From Doryteuthis pealeii (taxonomy: Eukaryota; Mollusca; Cephalopoda; Myopsida; Loliginidae): a stretch of 64,000 nt of DNA. The position numbers and the translations under genes were made by a program. The notes beneath the pieces were generated by a model, which was not told the DNA's origin, searched no databases, and saw only the letters and a list, made by a program, of their open reading frames with translations. The DNA is taken from positions 75,657,569-75,721,568 of the forward strand of contig CM042150.1 in NCBI GenBank assembly GCA_023376005.1, in the 5' to 3' direction. Positions 48,910 to 62,216 of this stretch are shown piece by piece (the first letter of the stretch is position 1; every line of letters starts with the position of its first letter).

Positions 48910-49040
48910 CCAATTCTGACAATCGCAAACGCAGGGAGGTACCAACTGCTAAGACAGCATGTTCTTTGCTTCTTGTTGCAGACTTTCAATTCCACCAATT
49001 TTTTGGAAATGGCCAACCTCTAAAGACGGCTAATTATATG
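48910..49040 (+). CDS. ADAM17: ADAM17 furin-site and protease-start exon
   Basis: A 131-base exon between 'ctcatttcag' and 'gtgagt'. Joined to the previous exon it reads A-NSDNRKRREVPTAK, then TACSLLLVADFQFHQFFG, then NGQPLKTANYM. RKRR is a furin-type cleavage site that separates the prodomain from the catalytic domain. The next part matches the remembered human start of the catalytic domain (NTCKLLVVADHRFYRYMG ... TTNYL). The exon ends in phase 0. The zinc-binding HExxH exons should follow but would lie beyond the inverted-repeat centre, where the sequence turns back on itself. The inverted copy at 58960-59086 has lost four bases. Confidence 0.88.
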
Positions 49041-51030
49041 GTGAGTTCAGGTTTTTTCTGGAATTTCTTTAACTCTGTTTTTATGCTTAAAATAGTTTAA
49101 TAAATTACAGATTATAGATATTAATTAATACATGTAAAACTGTCTTTTATAGAAATAAGTGAGCTGAGTTTCACTCTCCACAATGTCTTTAAAAAGACAT
49201 TAACAGTTCATGGCACACATCCCTATGGTCCAATGTAGGGATGTAGTCATTTAGTAAGTTTAATTTATTTTGGCACAAGGCAATAGTATGCAGCATCCAG
49301 TGAGAATAGAACTTTCTTAGAATAGACTATTAGCCAGCCTAACTCTCTTTTACAAAATGCAAGGAGTCCTTAAGAATTTATTAAGCTTAACTAAAAGAAA
49401 GAAGTATAGAGTACCCATGATTGCTTTAATCTCTAGAGAATAGTAAGTGCTCTAATTAAAATCTTGCTATCAATGTGCTTTGTTTGTTGGCTTATGGTTA
49501 CATATATACCACTGATGACTCTAGCTCATCAATGTTATTCAGGCTTAGTATATATTTATAAAACAAAATTTGATTTTTGTTAATAAGATTGTTTCATGCA
49601 TTTTGACTCATTTGGTAACAATCAATCTTAATCTTTTCCAATGATAGAAATTAAGTTGATTGGAGGTTCACAAGGCGGCCATAGAACATCTGCCTGTTTC
49701 TCAGTTTCCTGTTGTTTTTTTTTGTGTAAAGTTTTACCAAATTAATCATTTTTTGGTTAGATCTGACTGATTATTGTTTACAATTTAACTGGTAAAAATA
49801 TATGGTAGCTGAAAATCTGTCTGAAAATTAGAAAGTTTGATAAAAGTGTACAATTTTTATTATGGATTTGTTTTGGAGTCTTAATGTGTCAGTTATTTGA
49901 TCAGAAGACTTTAAATGAGGATAAAATTTTTAGCTATCTTATATTGACTGGGAATGAAAAAAATTTAGCTGTTTTTTTAAACAATTTTAACTATGATTTA
50001 CAGCCCATAATTGGCAGCATTATTTCTTGTATATCACTGTTCTATTGCCAGTGTTATTCATCTTGTTGTATTAATGTCAAGTGGACATGAAGGACAGAAG
50101 TATTCAGAAATAGAAATTCCTCTCTTTTAGATAAATGATTGAAACTAAAACTTTACAAAAAATGAAATTGTTACCCCCATAAAGTAGTGATTTGCATTGA
50201 ACTATTTTAGAATAAGCATCAGAAGGAGTAGGAAATCTTTGTATAGAGATTGAAAAAAAGAAAAAGATGCTGCCTATCCAATTCAGCAAGTTCGCTGATT
50301 CTCATAGCTCCCAGGTTGAGAATTGCTACCATATACACCCATTTCCACCAAAGCTTTTTGGTCCTAATTAGAAACTTTCATTCACAAAATCAACTTTTAT
50401 AAAATTCAAATCAACAATAAATCTTTAAAAAATTGAAAAAATAAAATAAAATATACTATGATATTCAAAGTATATTAAAATGAGTAATATTTTAATTTAT
50501 TTAGTAATGAAAAAAATGATATTGTGTACCTGTTATTATTTTTTTAGCAAATTAATGATGATGGCACTTTCTGGGAAAATTTAATTATTTTGTTCCTTTT
50601 TCTGTAACTAATATCAATTTATTGTAATTCAGATCCAATCACCTTTGACTATTTTTGTTTTGAAATTAAACAAAAATTAGATAATTGATTAAGATGTGTT
50701 TTTATACAGAGATTTTTTTCATAGATATCAATCTGAATTTATTTGAGACTTCAAATCGAAGAGTTTTTGAATGTCTGATTAGTTTATTCATTTGACTTTT
50801 AAATATACACACTCGGCTAAAAATAGAAACAGTGACTTAAATAAGTCACACTGTAATGTTTTCCTACAGTATTGAAAATGTAAATAGAAGAAATTATTTA
50901 AAATTCATATAAACAGTATTTTAATTTGTTTTAAAATAAGTAATATTTTGGTGATTGTAGAGAACAACATTCCCCCAGGAAAAATCACATCAATTTTTAA
51001 ATTTACATGAAATTATATAAAAAGTTTCAC
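49041..51030. other. ADAM17 intron, non-coding
   Basis: AT-rich DNA with no supported exon. The next ADAM17 exon was looked for here and not found. Confidence 0.6.
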
Positions 51031-51034
51031 CTTT

Positions 51035-51275
51035 GAATCATATAGTTCCAAGTTTAATACCAGTCTTTGTCAACTCAGTGCATGTGTAGTGCAGCCTTGG
51101 TAATCTGATCTGTTTGGTAAAGCATCTGGGAGCTGATGGTAAAATGGTGTACTCCACCTCGGCAAAATAATCTCCCTGGTCTAGTGCAAGTATAAAGAGG
51201 ATAGATTCCCTTGCTGTTTGACTGATACTGAAAAGAAGCCATTCCACTGACTTTACGACTTTACATTCACCAGCC
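51035..51275 (+). repeat. tRNA-derived SINE, second family, head damaged
   Basis: Matches 17021-17277 from the B-box region ('agttccaagtttaatacc') through 'actccacctcgg' to 'ctttacgactttacattc'. The A box is not recognisable. Confidence 0.8.
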
Positions 51276-51384
51276 AATTAAGTGTAAGTTTTAATCATTG
51301 GCATCATTATTTTTATGAATAATTATGCAGTCTAAAATGAATCAATTAATGATTCACAAAAGGATGCGTGGTATCTAGAAACAA

Positions 51385-52760
51385 ATAAATTAATTACAAA
51401 CCTTCAAACAGGGTTCTGAAAAAAGAGGGACAATAGACCATCTGATCCAACTAGTGACCTTATATCAGGGAAGCATACATAAAAAAAACAGCATGTAACG
51501 GCAGTCTTCTTTGACCTGGAGAAGGCATGTTACACTACTTGGAGGTATGGTATCATGAAAGACACGCATGATCTAGGGTTATGAGGAAGACTACCACTAT
51601 TTATAAAGAACTTTCTCTCCAATAGAAATTCCAGGGTATGTGTGGGATCAACACTCTCTGACCTTCAAACCCAAGAGGAAGGCATCCCACAAGGAAGTAT
51701 CTTATCAGTTACTCTATTCTCCATAAAAAAAACAATAAAAAAAACAACAATATAATCAAATGCCTCAATCCTACAATCAACTGAGCTCTCTATGTTGATG
51801 ACCTTGTCATCTGCTATAGATCCACAGATACACACAAAATAGAACAACAATTACAGACAAGCCTCAACAAAATAAACAATGGACAACAGACAACAGTTTT
51901 AAATTCTTGAAGACCAAAACCCAATGTATGCATTTCTATTCCTTAAGAAAAATGCACAATGACCCTACCATCAAACTTGAGGAAAGTAAAATACCTGTTG
52001 TTGACAGTCCTACTATCATTAAGTAATAAAAAACTGGAAGACCCTCTCATCATTAAATTCCTGAATAGATTAGACTCGATGTCTAACTAAGGAGATTATG
52101 ATATGCTGGATCCCAAGACATATAGGAGTGAGGGGGAATGAAAGAACTGACTGCAGTTAAATCGGCTCTAGATTTGATCCCGACAAGTTCATATACTGAC
52201 TTGAAACCTAAAATTAATAAATTCCTTCATACAAAATGGCAACAACACTGGAATAACAACATCCACAATAAACTCATCCAAATCAAACCCACTTTGGGGA
52301 GGCTGGAGACCAACTTTAAGGAAGTCTAGAAAGGAACAAGTCATTGTGTCCCAATTACACATTGGTCATATAAGACTAACGCACTCCAATATACTCAAAC
52401 AAGAACAACAACCACAATGTGGAACATGTGGAACACCTTTGACAGTTAAACATTTATTCATGGAATGCAGGTTTTTTGCTCACATTAGAAACCGTTATTT
52501 TAAAGCAAACAATATGAAAGATCTGTTTGAAAATGTCAACATGGAGGATATTCTCTCTTTTTTTAGGGAAATAAATTATACCATAGAATACAGACATGAA
52601 ACAAATCAACACCTACAACATAATCCCCAATGATGCTAAACACATTGTTAAAACCAATTACTAAAAAGTATAAATATAAATACATAATACATATTACTTC
52701 CTAACCGTTAGGCATGACATAACCCCATACAGGTTGATATGCGGTTTAAATCAATAAATA
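51385..52760 (+). pseudogene. I/Jockey-type LINE remnant with RT and RNase H
   Basis: Reverse-transcriptase motifs appear in order in shifting frames: 'FFDLEKAC' near 51510, 'EGIPQGSILSVTLFS' near 51680, and the active-site box 'LYVDDLVICY' near 51793, whose two aspartates are intact. A thumb-like 'LNKINKW' follows near 51866. Further on, 'WIPRHIGVRGNE' near 52110 is an RNase H end motif. 'SQLHIGHIRLTHS' with 'QCGTCGTPLTVKHLFMECRF' (52350-52490) is the usual cysteine-rich C-terminus. The 3' UTR ends 'ggttgatatgcggtttaaat' and AATAAATAAA. Frameshifts and stops are frequent; some may be sequencing error, since the other arm has different ones. Confidence 0.82.
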
Positions 52761-54014
52761 AAGAACAAACATAAAATGAATCCGACATATTTTTCCTAGT
52801 TTTTCTCTCCAGAAACCCAACCCTTATACTAAGGTCACAGAATCTGCTGTTTTCTAACTTATAACCAATAGTCCACAGCAAATTAGCTTGTAATTACTTG
52901 TGTAAATGTTTGTGTTCTAGCGAAGTAAATTAATATTTATTTCTTAAATTATCTCCCTTGTAACGTTTATTGCATTCTTTTGGTATTACAGACAAAAAAT
53001 AATTCTGCAATAAATGTGGTATTTTATTATATCCAATATGTATTATATATCTCCTACAAAATTTTATCTCTACATTTATTTCACCCAGTGAGCATCTGAT
53101 TGAGTTTGCAATCAATATATTGGGTTTCTTTTTGCAAATATTGTCCATTTAATAAGATATTTTCAAATTTATGCTTTCATGGCCTCTAAGGATATAATTA
53201 CATTTCATTAACTATGTCAAAAATATATTTGCATTATGAAGCATGGTAAAAATGAACTGTTTGTTTTTATATTTTATTTTGAATATTTGATAAAGCTAAC
53301 AATTTCCATTTTAACATCAACAATTAAGTACTAAGCTTATTCATTATTTAAATATTTTGTGAGAGCAGCTCTTTAGAAATTTCCCTATTGCTAAGAGGCA
53401 TGCCATGACAAATTTGCACTTCTGATTTTATCGCCATATGAAATAAATGTTGAGATAAAATTATGTAGAAAATGTCATTTTGAATCAACGAAACAAAATT
53501 TAAAAACGATTAAAAAGCACTGCTCATTTTCACTGAAGATATCATAAATATTATTATTTCTTTTACTTTATTTTAATTTGATGTTTGATTTTAATCAAAT
53601 GACATGAATATGTCCTTTTATGCTATGGAAGATAAATGATAACTTGAAACTTAGCAACATCAATATTTCACTGGAGTTTTAAGAGGCATCATGAGATAAT
53701 TACTTTTATGTTATGGAAATTCTAAAGTAGAAGAGAAGTGGATTTTAAAAGGGAAAAATGATAACTGACAATTTTATTGGAAGTAGAATATTTTGCCATG
53801 ACATTGTGTCATGTCTGAAAGAATGTGACCCTTGAAGTTCTTTATATATTGAAAATATGGCTTAAAAGTACCAGCATTCAAAACAAGCTAAATTTCAGTG
53901 CCCTTTAATATAATTTATTTATATTTTAGAGTAAGAAAAATAAATATACATCGATATATAAATGTTTAATATCATAATCAGGATAAAGAAACAGTTCTGA
54001 TGCCACAGATTGTA
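52761..54014. other. Non-coding DNA leading to the palindrome centre
   Basis: AT-rich sequence with no recognisable gene; it forms the inner part of the left arm. Confidence 0.6.
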
Positions 54015-54056
54015 AATATGTTTCACTGTAATCTCTCTTGCATGTAATGCATATTG
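54015..54056. other. Unpaired spacer at the inverted-repeat centre
   Basis: Forty-two bases between the inner ends of the arms ('gccacagattgta' at 54002-54014, its reverse at 54057-54069). A short match (aatatg) can be extended into it on both sides, leaving an even smaller loop. Confidence 0.9.
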
Positions 54057-55279
54057 TACAATCTGTGGCACAGATTTGGCTGTTTCTTTATCCTGATTAT
54101 GTTATTAAACATTTATATATCGATGTATATTCTATTTTCTACTCTAAAATATAAATAAATATATTTAAAGGGCACTGAAATTTAGCTGTTTTGAAATGCT
54201 GGTACTTTTAAGCCATATTTTCAATATATAAAGAACTTCAAGGGTCACATTCCTTTCAGACATGACAAATGTCATGGAAAATATTCTACTTCCAATAAAA
54301 TTGTCAGTTATCAATTTTTCCCTTTAAAATTCCACTCTCTCTTCTACTTTAGAATTCCATACACATAAAAGTAATTATCTCAATGATGCCTCTTAAAAAC
54401 TCCAGTGAATATTGATGTTGCTAAGTTTTCAAGTTATCATTTATCTTCCATAGCATAAAAGGCATATTCATTCATTTGATTAAAATCAAACATCAAATTA
54501 AAAATAAATAAAAGAAATAATAATATTTATGATATTTCAGTGAAAATGAGCAGTCTTTTTAATCGTTTTAAATTTTGTTTCGTTGATTCAAATGACATTT
54601 TCTACATAATTTTATCTCAACATTCTATTTCATATGGCGATAAAATCAGAAGTGCAAATTTGTCATGGCATGCCTCTTAGCAATAGGGAATTTCTAAAGA
54701 GTGCTCTCACAAATATTTAAAAATAATGAATAAGCTTAGTACTTTATTGTTGATGTTAAAATGGAAATTGTTAGCTTTATCAAATATTCAAATAAAATAT
54801 AAAAAACAGTTCATTTTTACATGCTTATAATGCAAATATATTTTTGACATAGTTTAATGAAATGTAATTATATCCTTGAGGCCATGAAAGCATAAATTTG
54901 AAAAATCTTATTAAATGGACAATATTTGCAAAAAGAAAACCCAATATATTGATTGCAAAACTCAATCAGATGCTCACTGGGTGAATAAATGTAGAGATAA
55001 AATTTTTTGTAGGAGATATATAATACATATTGGATATAAAAAAATACCACATTTATTGCAGAATTTTTTTTGTCTGTAATACCAAAAGAAAGTGCAATAA
55101 ACGTTACAAGGAGATAATTAAGAAATAAATATTAATTTACTTCGCTACACAAACATTACACAGTAATTACAAGCTAATTTGCTGTTGACTATTGGTTATA
55201 AGTTAGAAAACAGCAATTCTGTGACCTTAGGTATAAGGTTGGGTTTCTGGAGAGAAAACTAGGAAAAATATGTCGATTC

Positions 55280-56690
55280 ATTTTATGTTTGTTATTTATT
55301 TATTGATTTAAACGCGCATATCAACCTGTATGGGGTTATGTCATGCCTAACGTTAGGAGTAATATGTATTATGTATTATATTTATACTTTTAGTAATTGG
55401 TTTTAACAATGTGTTAGCATCATTGGGATTATGTTGTATGGTTGTTGATTTGTTCATGTCTGTATTCTATGGTATAATTTATTTCCCTAAAAAATAGAGA
55501 GAATATCCTCCATGTTGACATTTTCAAAACAGATCTTTCATATTGTTTGCTTAAAATAACGGTTTCTATGTGAGCAAAAAACCTGCATTCCATGAATAAT
55601 GTTTAACTGTAAAGGTGTTCCACATGTTCCACATTGTGGTTGTGTTCTTGTTTGAGTATATTGGAGTGCGTTAGTCTTATATGACCAATGTGTAATTGGA
55701 CACAATGACTTGTTCCTTTCTAGACTTCCTTAAATTGGTCTCCAGCCTCCCCAAAGTGGTTTGATTTGGATGAGTTTATTGTGGATGTTGTTTATTCCAG
55801 TGTTGTTGCCATTTGTATGAAGGAATTTATTAATTTTAGGTTTCAAGTCAGTATATGAACTTGTCGGGGATCAATCTAGAGCCGATTTAACTGCAGTCAG
55901 TTCTTTCATTCCCCCTCACTCCTATATTCTTGGGATCCAGCATATCATAATCTCCTTAGTTAGACATCGAGTCTAATCTATTCAGGAATTTAATGATGAG
56001 AGGGTCTTCCAGTTTTTTATTACTTAATGATAGTAGGACTTCAACAACAGGTATTTTACTTTCCTCAGTTTGATGGTAGGGTCATTGTGCAATTTTTCTT
56101 AAGGAATAGAAATGCATACATTGGGTTTTGGTCTTCAAGAAGTTTAAAACTGTTGTCTGTTGTCCATTTGTTTATTTTGTTGAGGCTTGTCTGTAATTGT
56201 TGTTCTATTTGTGTGTATCTGTGGATCTTAGCAGATGACAAGGTCATCAACATAGAGAGCTCAGTTGATTGTAGGATTGAGGCATTTGATTATATTGTTG
56301 TTTTTTTATTGTTTTTTTATGGAGAATAGAGTAACTGATAGATACTCCTTGTGGGATGCCTTCCTCTTGGTTTGAAGGTAGAGAGTGTTGATCCCACACA
56401 TACCCTGAATTTCTATTGGAGAGAAAGTTCTTTATAAATAGTGGTAGTCTTCCTCATACCCTAGATCTGCGTGTCTTTCATGATACCATACCTCCAAGTA
56501 GTGTAACATGCCTTCTCTCCAGGTCAAAGAAGACTGCCGTTACATGCTGTTTTTTTTTATGTATGCTTCCCTGATATAAGGTCACTAGTTGGATCAGATG
56601 GTCTATTGTCCCTCTTTTTCAGAACCCTGTTTGAAGGTTTGTAATTAATTATTGTTTCTAGATACCACGCATCCTTTTGTGAATCATTAA
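55280..56690 (-). pseudogene. I/Jockey-type LINE remnant, mirror copy
   Basis: Reverse copy of 51385-52760. A minus-strand frame at 56065-56253 joins the RT thumb region cleanly (LQTSLNKINKWTTDNSFK), which the left-arm copy interrupts, whereas the left arm reads the C-terminus better. Confidence 0.85.
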
Positions 56691-56764
56691 TTGATTTCAT
56701 TTTTATGACTGCATAATTATTCATAAATATGATGCCAATGATTAAAACTTACACTTAATTGGCT

Positions 56765-56990
56765 GGTGAATGTAAAGTCGTAAAGTCAGTGGAATGGCTT
56801 CTTTTCAGTATCAGTCAACAGCAAGGGAATCTATCCTTTTATACTTGCACTAGACCAGGGAGATTATTTTGCCGAGGTGGAGTTACCATTTACCATCAGC
56901 TCCAGATGCTTTACCAAACAGATCAGATTACCAAGGCTGCACTACACATGCACTGAGTTGACAAAGACTGGTATTAACTTGGAACTATAT
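56765..56990 (-). repeat. tRNA-derived SINE, second family, mirror copy
   Basis: Reverse copy of 51035-51275 with small insertions and deletions. Confidence 0.85.
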
Positions 56991-58959
56991 GATTCAAAGG
57001 TGAAACTTTTATATAATTTCATGTAAATTTAAAAATTGATGTGATTTTTCCTGGGGAATGTTGTTCTCTACAATCACCAAAATATTACTTATTTTAAAAC
57101 AAATTAAATACTGTTTATATGAATTTTAAAATAATTTTCTATTTACATTTCAATACTGTAGGAAAACATTACAGTGTGACTTATTTAAGTCACTGTTTCT
57201 ATTTTAGCCGAGTGTGTATATTTAAAAGAAATGAATAAACTAATCAGACATTCAAAACTATCTTTCGATTTGAAGTCTCAAATAAATTCAGATTGATATC
57301 TATGAAAAAATCTCTGTATAAAAACGACATCTTAATCAATTATCTAATTTTTGTTTAATTTCAAAACAAAAATAGTCAAAGGTGATTGGATCTGAATTAC
57401 AATAAATTGATATTAGTTACAGAAAAGGAACAAAATAATTAAATTTCCCAGAAAGTGCCATCATCATTAATTTGCTAAAAAAATAATAACAGTACACAAT
57501 ATCATTTTTTCATTACTAAATAAATTAAAAATATACTCATTTTAATATACTTTGAATATCATAGTATATTTTATTTTATTTTTTCAATTTTTAAAGATTT
57601 ATTGTTGATTTGAATTTTATAAAAGTTGATTTTGTGAATGAAAGTTTCTAATTAGGACAAAAAGCTTGGGTGAAATGGTGTATATGGTAGCAATTCTCAA
57701 CCTGGAGCTATGAGAATCAGCGAACTTGCTGAATTGGATAGGCACATCTTTTTCTTTTTTTCAATCTCTATACAAAGATTTCCTACTCCTTCTGATGCTT
57801 ATTCTAAAAAATAGTTCAATGCAAATCATACTTTATGGGGGTAACAATTTCAATTTTTTGTAAAGTTTTAGTTTCAATCATTTATCTAAAAGAGAGGAAT
57901 TCTATTTCTGAATACTTCTGTCCTTCATGTCCACTTGACATAATACACAAGATGAATAACACTGGCAATAGAACAGTGATATACAAGAAATAATGCGCTG
58001 CCAATTATGGGCTGTAAATCATAGTTAAAATTGTTTAAAAAAAGCTAAATTTTTTTTCATTCCCAGTCAATATAAGATAGCTAAAATTTATCCTCATTTA
58101 AAGTCTTCTGTCAAATACTGACACATTAAGACTCCAAACAAATCCATAATAAAATTGTACACTTTTATCAAACTTTCTAATTTCAGAACAGATTTTCAGC
58201 TACCCATATATTTTTACAGTTAATTGTAAACAATAATCAGTCAGATCTAACCAAAATGATTAATTTGGTAAAACTTTACACAAAACAAACAGGAACTGAG
58301 AAACAGGCAGATGTTCTATGGCCGCCTTGTGAACCTCCAATCAACTTAATTTCTATCATTGGAAAGATTAAGATTGATTGTTACCAAATGAGTCAAAAAT
58401 GCATGAAACAATCTTATTAACAAAAATCAAATTTTGTTTTAATAAATATATACAAGCCTGAATAACATTGATGAGCTAGAGTCATCAGTGGTATATATGT
58501 AACCATAGCCAACAAACAAAGCACATTGATTAGCAAGATTTTAATTAGAGCACTTACTATTCTCTAGAGATTAAAGCAATCATGGGTACTCTATACTTCT
58601 TCTTTTAGTTAAGCTTAATAAATTCTTAAGGACTCCTTGCATTTTGTAAAAAGAGTTAGGCTGGCTAATAGTCTATTCTAAAGAAAGTTCTATTCTCACT
58701 GGATGCTGCATACTATTGCCTTGTGCCAAAATAAAATTAAACTTACTAAATGACTACATCCCTACATTGGACCATAGGGATGTGTGCATGAACTGTTAAT
58801 GTCTTTTTAAAGACATTGTGGAGAGTGAAACTAGCTCACTTATTTTCTATAAAAGACAGTTTTTACATGTATTAATTAATATCTATAATCTGTAATTTAT
58901 TAAACTATTTTAAGCATAAAAACAGAGTTTTAAGGAATTCCAAAAAAACCTGAACTCAC

Positions 58960-59086
58960 CATATAATTAGCCGTCTTTAGAGGTTGGCCATTTCCAAAAA
59001 TTGGTGGAATTGAAGTCTGCAACAAGAAGCAAAGAACATGCTGTTAGCAGTTGGTACCTCCCTGCGTTTGCGATTGTCAGAATTGG
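58960..59086 (-). pseudogene. ADAM17: ADAM17 furin-site exon, damaged inverted copy
   Basis: Reverse copy of 48910-49040 with both splice sites kept but four bases missing: two in 'gctaagacagc' and one each in 'gactttcaa' and 'aattttttgg'. These shift the frame after VPTA. No base substitution is seen between the two copies across the exon. Confidence 0.9.
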
Positions 59087-60639
59087 CTGAAATGAGAAAA
59101 CCAACAAAAATTCAAATTGAATTGAGATGCAATATTTCAAAAAGCAAATTTTATTATCTGAAATACAAGTATATAAAGTTATTCTTTATTTTTCCTGTAT
59201 AGTCCAGTATATTTTGACTGCTATAATCATTCTCAAAATAATATTACTACTAATAATGCTATTAGAATGTTAATAATAATAGCATCAAATATGGCACAGT
59301 TATCAACAATATGTAGAGTAATTCAATATGATTTGATTTATCCTCTGTTGACGATAAATCTTTTGTAGCTCAATTGAGAGAGACACTATAATGGAAAAGA
59401 CAAGATTTTCTACAGTAAAAATAATTTTAGTTTAAATCTTGTAGAAAACTGTATGTGAGTTGTCAGCGATTTTCTGCATTTACATTTAAAACTATAAAAA
59501 AAATATAATTGATGGCAAACTTGCAAATAATTAAATCTGTGGAAGTTAAAGCTACAAAATTCAAATATCAACTTTACTCAGCTATAATTTTAGGTGATAA
59601 ATTTATAGAAATAATATTTAGTTTTTTAATTGTTTAACTTGTTAAAGTCAAGGTTTCAACTATATTGAGTTCTTAGTTCCGTTATGAAATTTTTAAAAAA
59701 ATAAATAGTATTTAGTTTTCAAATTGTTCACCTTGTGAAAGACAAGATTTAATGTATTCAGTTTTTAGTTTAGGTGTAAAATTTATAGAAAATAATATTT
59801 ATATTTTGAATTGTTCTACCATGTATATAAGCAATGACATTCTACTTTGTTTTGCATTGATTTTTCTCAATACATCCAATGTGTATTATATTCTATCTCT
59901 ATGAATTTCAATTTATGAAAGCATTTTTACAAAATATTCATAAACTGGCTTACTGTAGGATTTGATAAAAATTTCTACTTAGATAAAAATTAAAGTCTGT
60001 TGAAATTTGATTTAGACACTGATAAAACAAGAAATGACAGACAAAAAATAGTAGAGTATTTATGTGTTAGAGATCTGTTCATTTTTATCCTTTCCCAAAT
60101 AAAGTTGGGAAAAATTGTTCTAAAGTTTTTGATTTTTATATTTGTCAAAAACTCTGACAAACTTTTCATTTAATGAAAAAAAAAAGAAAAATGTCTTACT
60201 ACACAATTTCTCTATCACTTTTTGTTTCCCTTTTTATATTTTATTGTTAGCATCTAAATTAAAATAATTAAACCTAACATACAGAGTAAAGTTCTGGACC
60301 TGTTGTAGTATATGCATACATAAATAAAATAGGTAAGTAATCCTCAAACTCTAAATCTTCTAAATTATTCTTTTATCAACCTCTGAGCAGTTAACTTAAA
60401 ATTAATATACATTCATGTTATCTTGATTTTTGTTGCTCTCAATTATCATTGGATTCTGATGTTATTTTTCAAAGCAATTATTCATTATAAATTATTTTAA
60501 TTTTCTTTTATTATATGAGCCAGAAATAGATTTACTGAATATTTTTTATATTTTTTTTAAATTTATTTATGGTCCTGGTTTGGTTTTAGGGGCACTACTC
60601 ATGCCTTGGGCAAGAATAGACTAGAGGAGCCCATCCCTC

Positions 60640-60860
60640 TCAGGCTACAACTAGTTTGAATTTAAGTTATTTCTTCTAGACCAGTTGCCATATCAAATTT
60701 AAAAAGCCCCATCTGCCCTACTATTTACCTATAGCTGGAGGGATTAATACTCTTCCCAAGAGTATTAGTGCTATGTGAAATGCAACAACCTTATTCAAGA
60801 TTGGAATTCAGGTACCAAGTCCAATTCTTACAGGGATAACCATTACACCATGAGCACATT
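60640..60860 (-). repeat. tRNA-derived SINE, family A, mirror copy
   Basis: Reverse copy of 47122-47345. Confidence 0.85.
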
Positions 60861-60981
60861 GAAATTATACTAATTTAAATGGCAAAGATTGTTTCAATTT
60901 GTATCAGTTTTAACTCAATTGGTGGTAAAAGTTCAAGATACCACCATAGCCAACAAAACTCATGTCAACATATTTTATTAC

Positions 60982-61056
60982 CTTGACTAATTTTGTGAAG
61001 AATTTTGTCCTTTATGTTAATTTTTCCTTTCTCTTCATTCCACATTTGGTGAAGCA
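60982..61056 (-). pseudogene. ADAM17: ADAM17 cysteine-switch exon, damaged inverted copy
   Basis: Reverse copy of 46923-46999. The acceptor reads 'ttca-tgcttc' instead of 'ttcagtgccttc', so the AG is lost, and one A is missing from 'ggaaatg'. The donor is intact. Confidence 0.9.
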
Positions 61057-61702
61057 TGAAAAAAATGAAGTCAACTTTAATGAAGTTTTTATTCTTTGAA
61101 AATAAATTTCAAATAATTTCTTGAAATAAAATTTCAATAATAATTCAAAACTTAAAAATAAACAAAGACTAAAATAAATCAGGCCTTGTGCCAGACTAAG
61201 CTAAGATTGTAATTTTTACTCACATACACACAAAAAAAAAATGCATGAATACAGAAACATATTTATGGTAATTTATTTCCATCATGTCTTAAAAATACAC
61301 AAATGAATTTTGCCATGGGAAAAGCAACATAATACTGAATGAATGATGGGGATACCAATTGTAGTCAGTTTTCTTGGAACAGTCCCCAAAGATCTGGAAA
61401 AATAATTAGAGGAACTAGAGTTAGGAAAGATTGAGAATTCAGACCACAGCACTCTTAAGAAGAGATAGAAAACTTAGAAGAATCCTGGTGACTTGATAAG
61501 ACTGCAGTCACTCAACCTTCAGTGAAAAACCACCAGTTAAAATTGGTGGGAAAAACTCATAAGAGTGAAAATAATTCCTCATTCAGAAACCCAGAGAAAA
61601 ATGTTTCTGTATATTCATAATCAAAAACGATTATTTACAATACTATAATTTCTCTCAATGTGCCCTAAGTATCATGTGACAATCATCAGACAGGATATAT
61701 AT

Positions 61703-62216
61703 ACGAGGCTGAGTCAAAAAGTAATGCCATTTGTTTAGGAAAGGTATAAATTACCAACATAGGGACATGTATCATATATCAAAATGAAGTTCATCCTCTG
61801 TGGATCACATTCCTACTTCTCCACATAGTCCCCCTTCCCCTGCCCTGAAAATTCTGTTTGACTGTTTTGAGCCACTTCTTCACTACAGATTTCACTTCCT
61901 CATCATTGGAATATGTTTGCCTCTCGAACCCTATTTCATGGGGCCAAAGAAATGATAGTTTGAAAGCACAAAATCTGGTGAGTATGGAGAATGCAGTAGA
62001 GTTGTCCACCCATATGAGGCGATTTTTCCCTTGCCCTGAGTTTGTGTGTGGTCAAGCATTGTCATGCAGAAGAGGAATTGTCAATTGGAAACGTTGGGTC
62101 TTACTCATCGGATTCTTGTTCTGAGCCTGTTTAGGATCTCAATGTAGGCCTTAGTTTTATAAAAGAAAAACTTCACACGAAATGAATAAAATGGCATTAC
62201 TTTTTACTCACCCTAA
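61703..62216 (-). mobile_element. Internally deleted mariner, mirror copy
   Basis: Reverse copy of 45751-46271, with both inverted ends and the C-terminal transposase piece. Confidence 0.88.

Larger units (their letters stand above)
43952..54014 (+). repeat. Left arm of a 20-kb inverted repeat
   Basis: The whole segment is repeated in reverse at 54057-64000. The last bases of the window are the reverse complement of 43952 onwards, so the repeat probably continues past the window. Contents in order: LINE remnant, mariner copy, ADAM17 exon, SINE, ADAM17 exon, second-family SINE, I-type LINE. Differences from the other arm are almost all one-base insertions or deletions. Confidence 0.97.

Noticed and set aside
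54015..54056. A sequencing hairpin adapter left in the spacer
   Set aside because: Only nine bases resemble one; the adapter core and the matching reverse end are absent.
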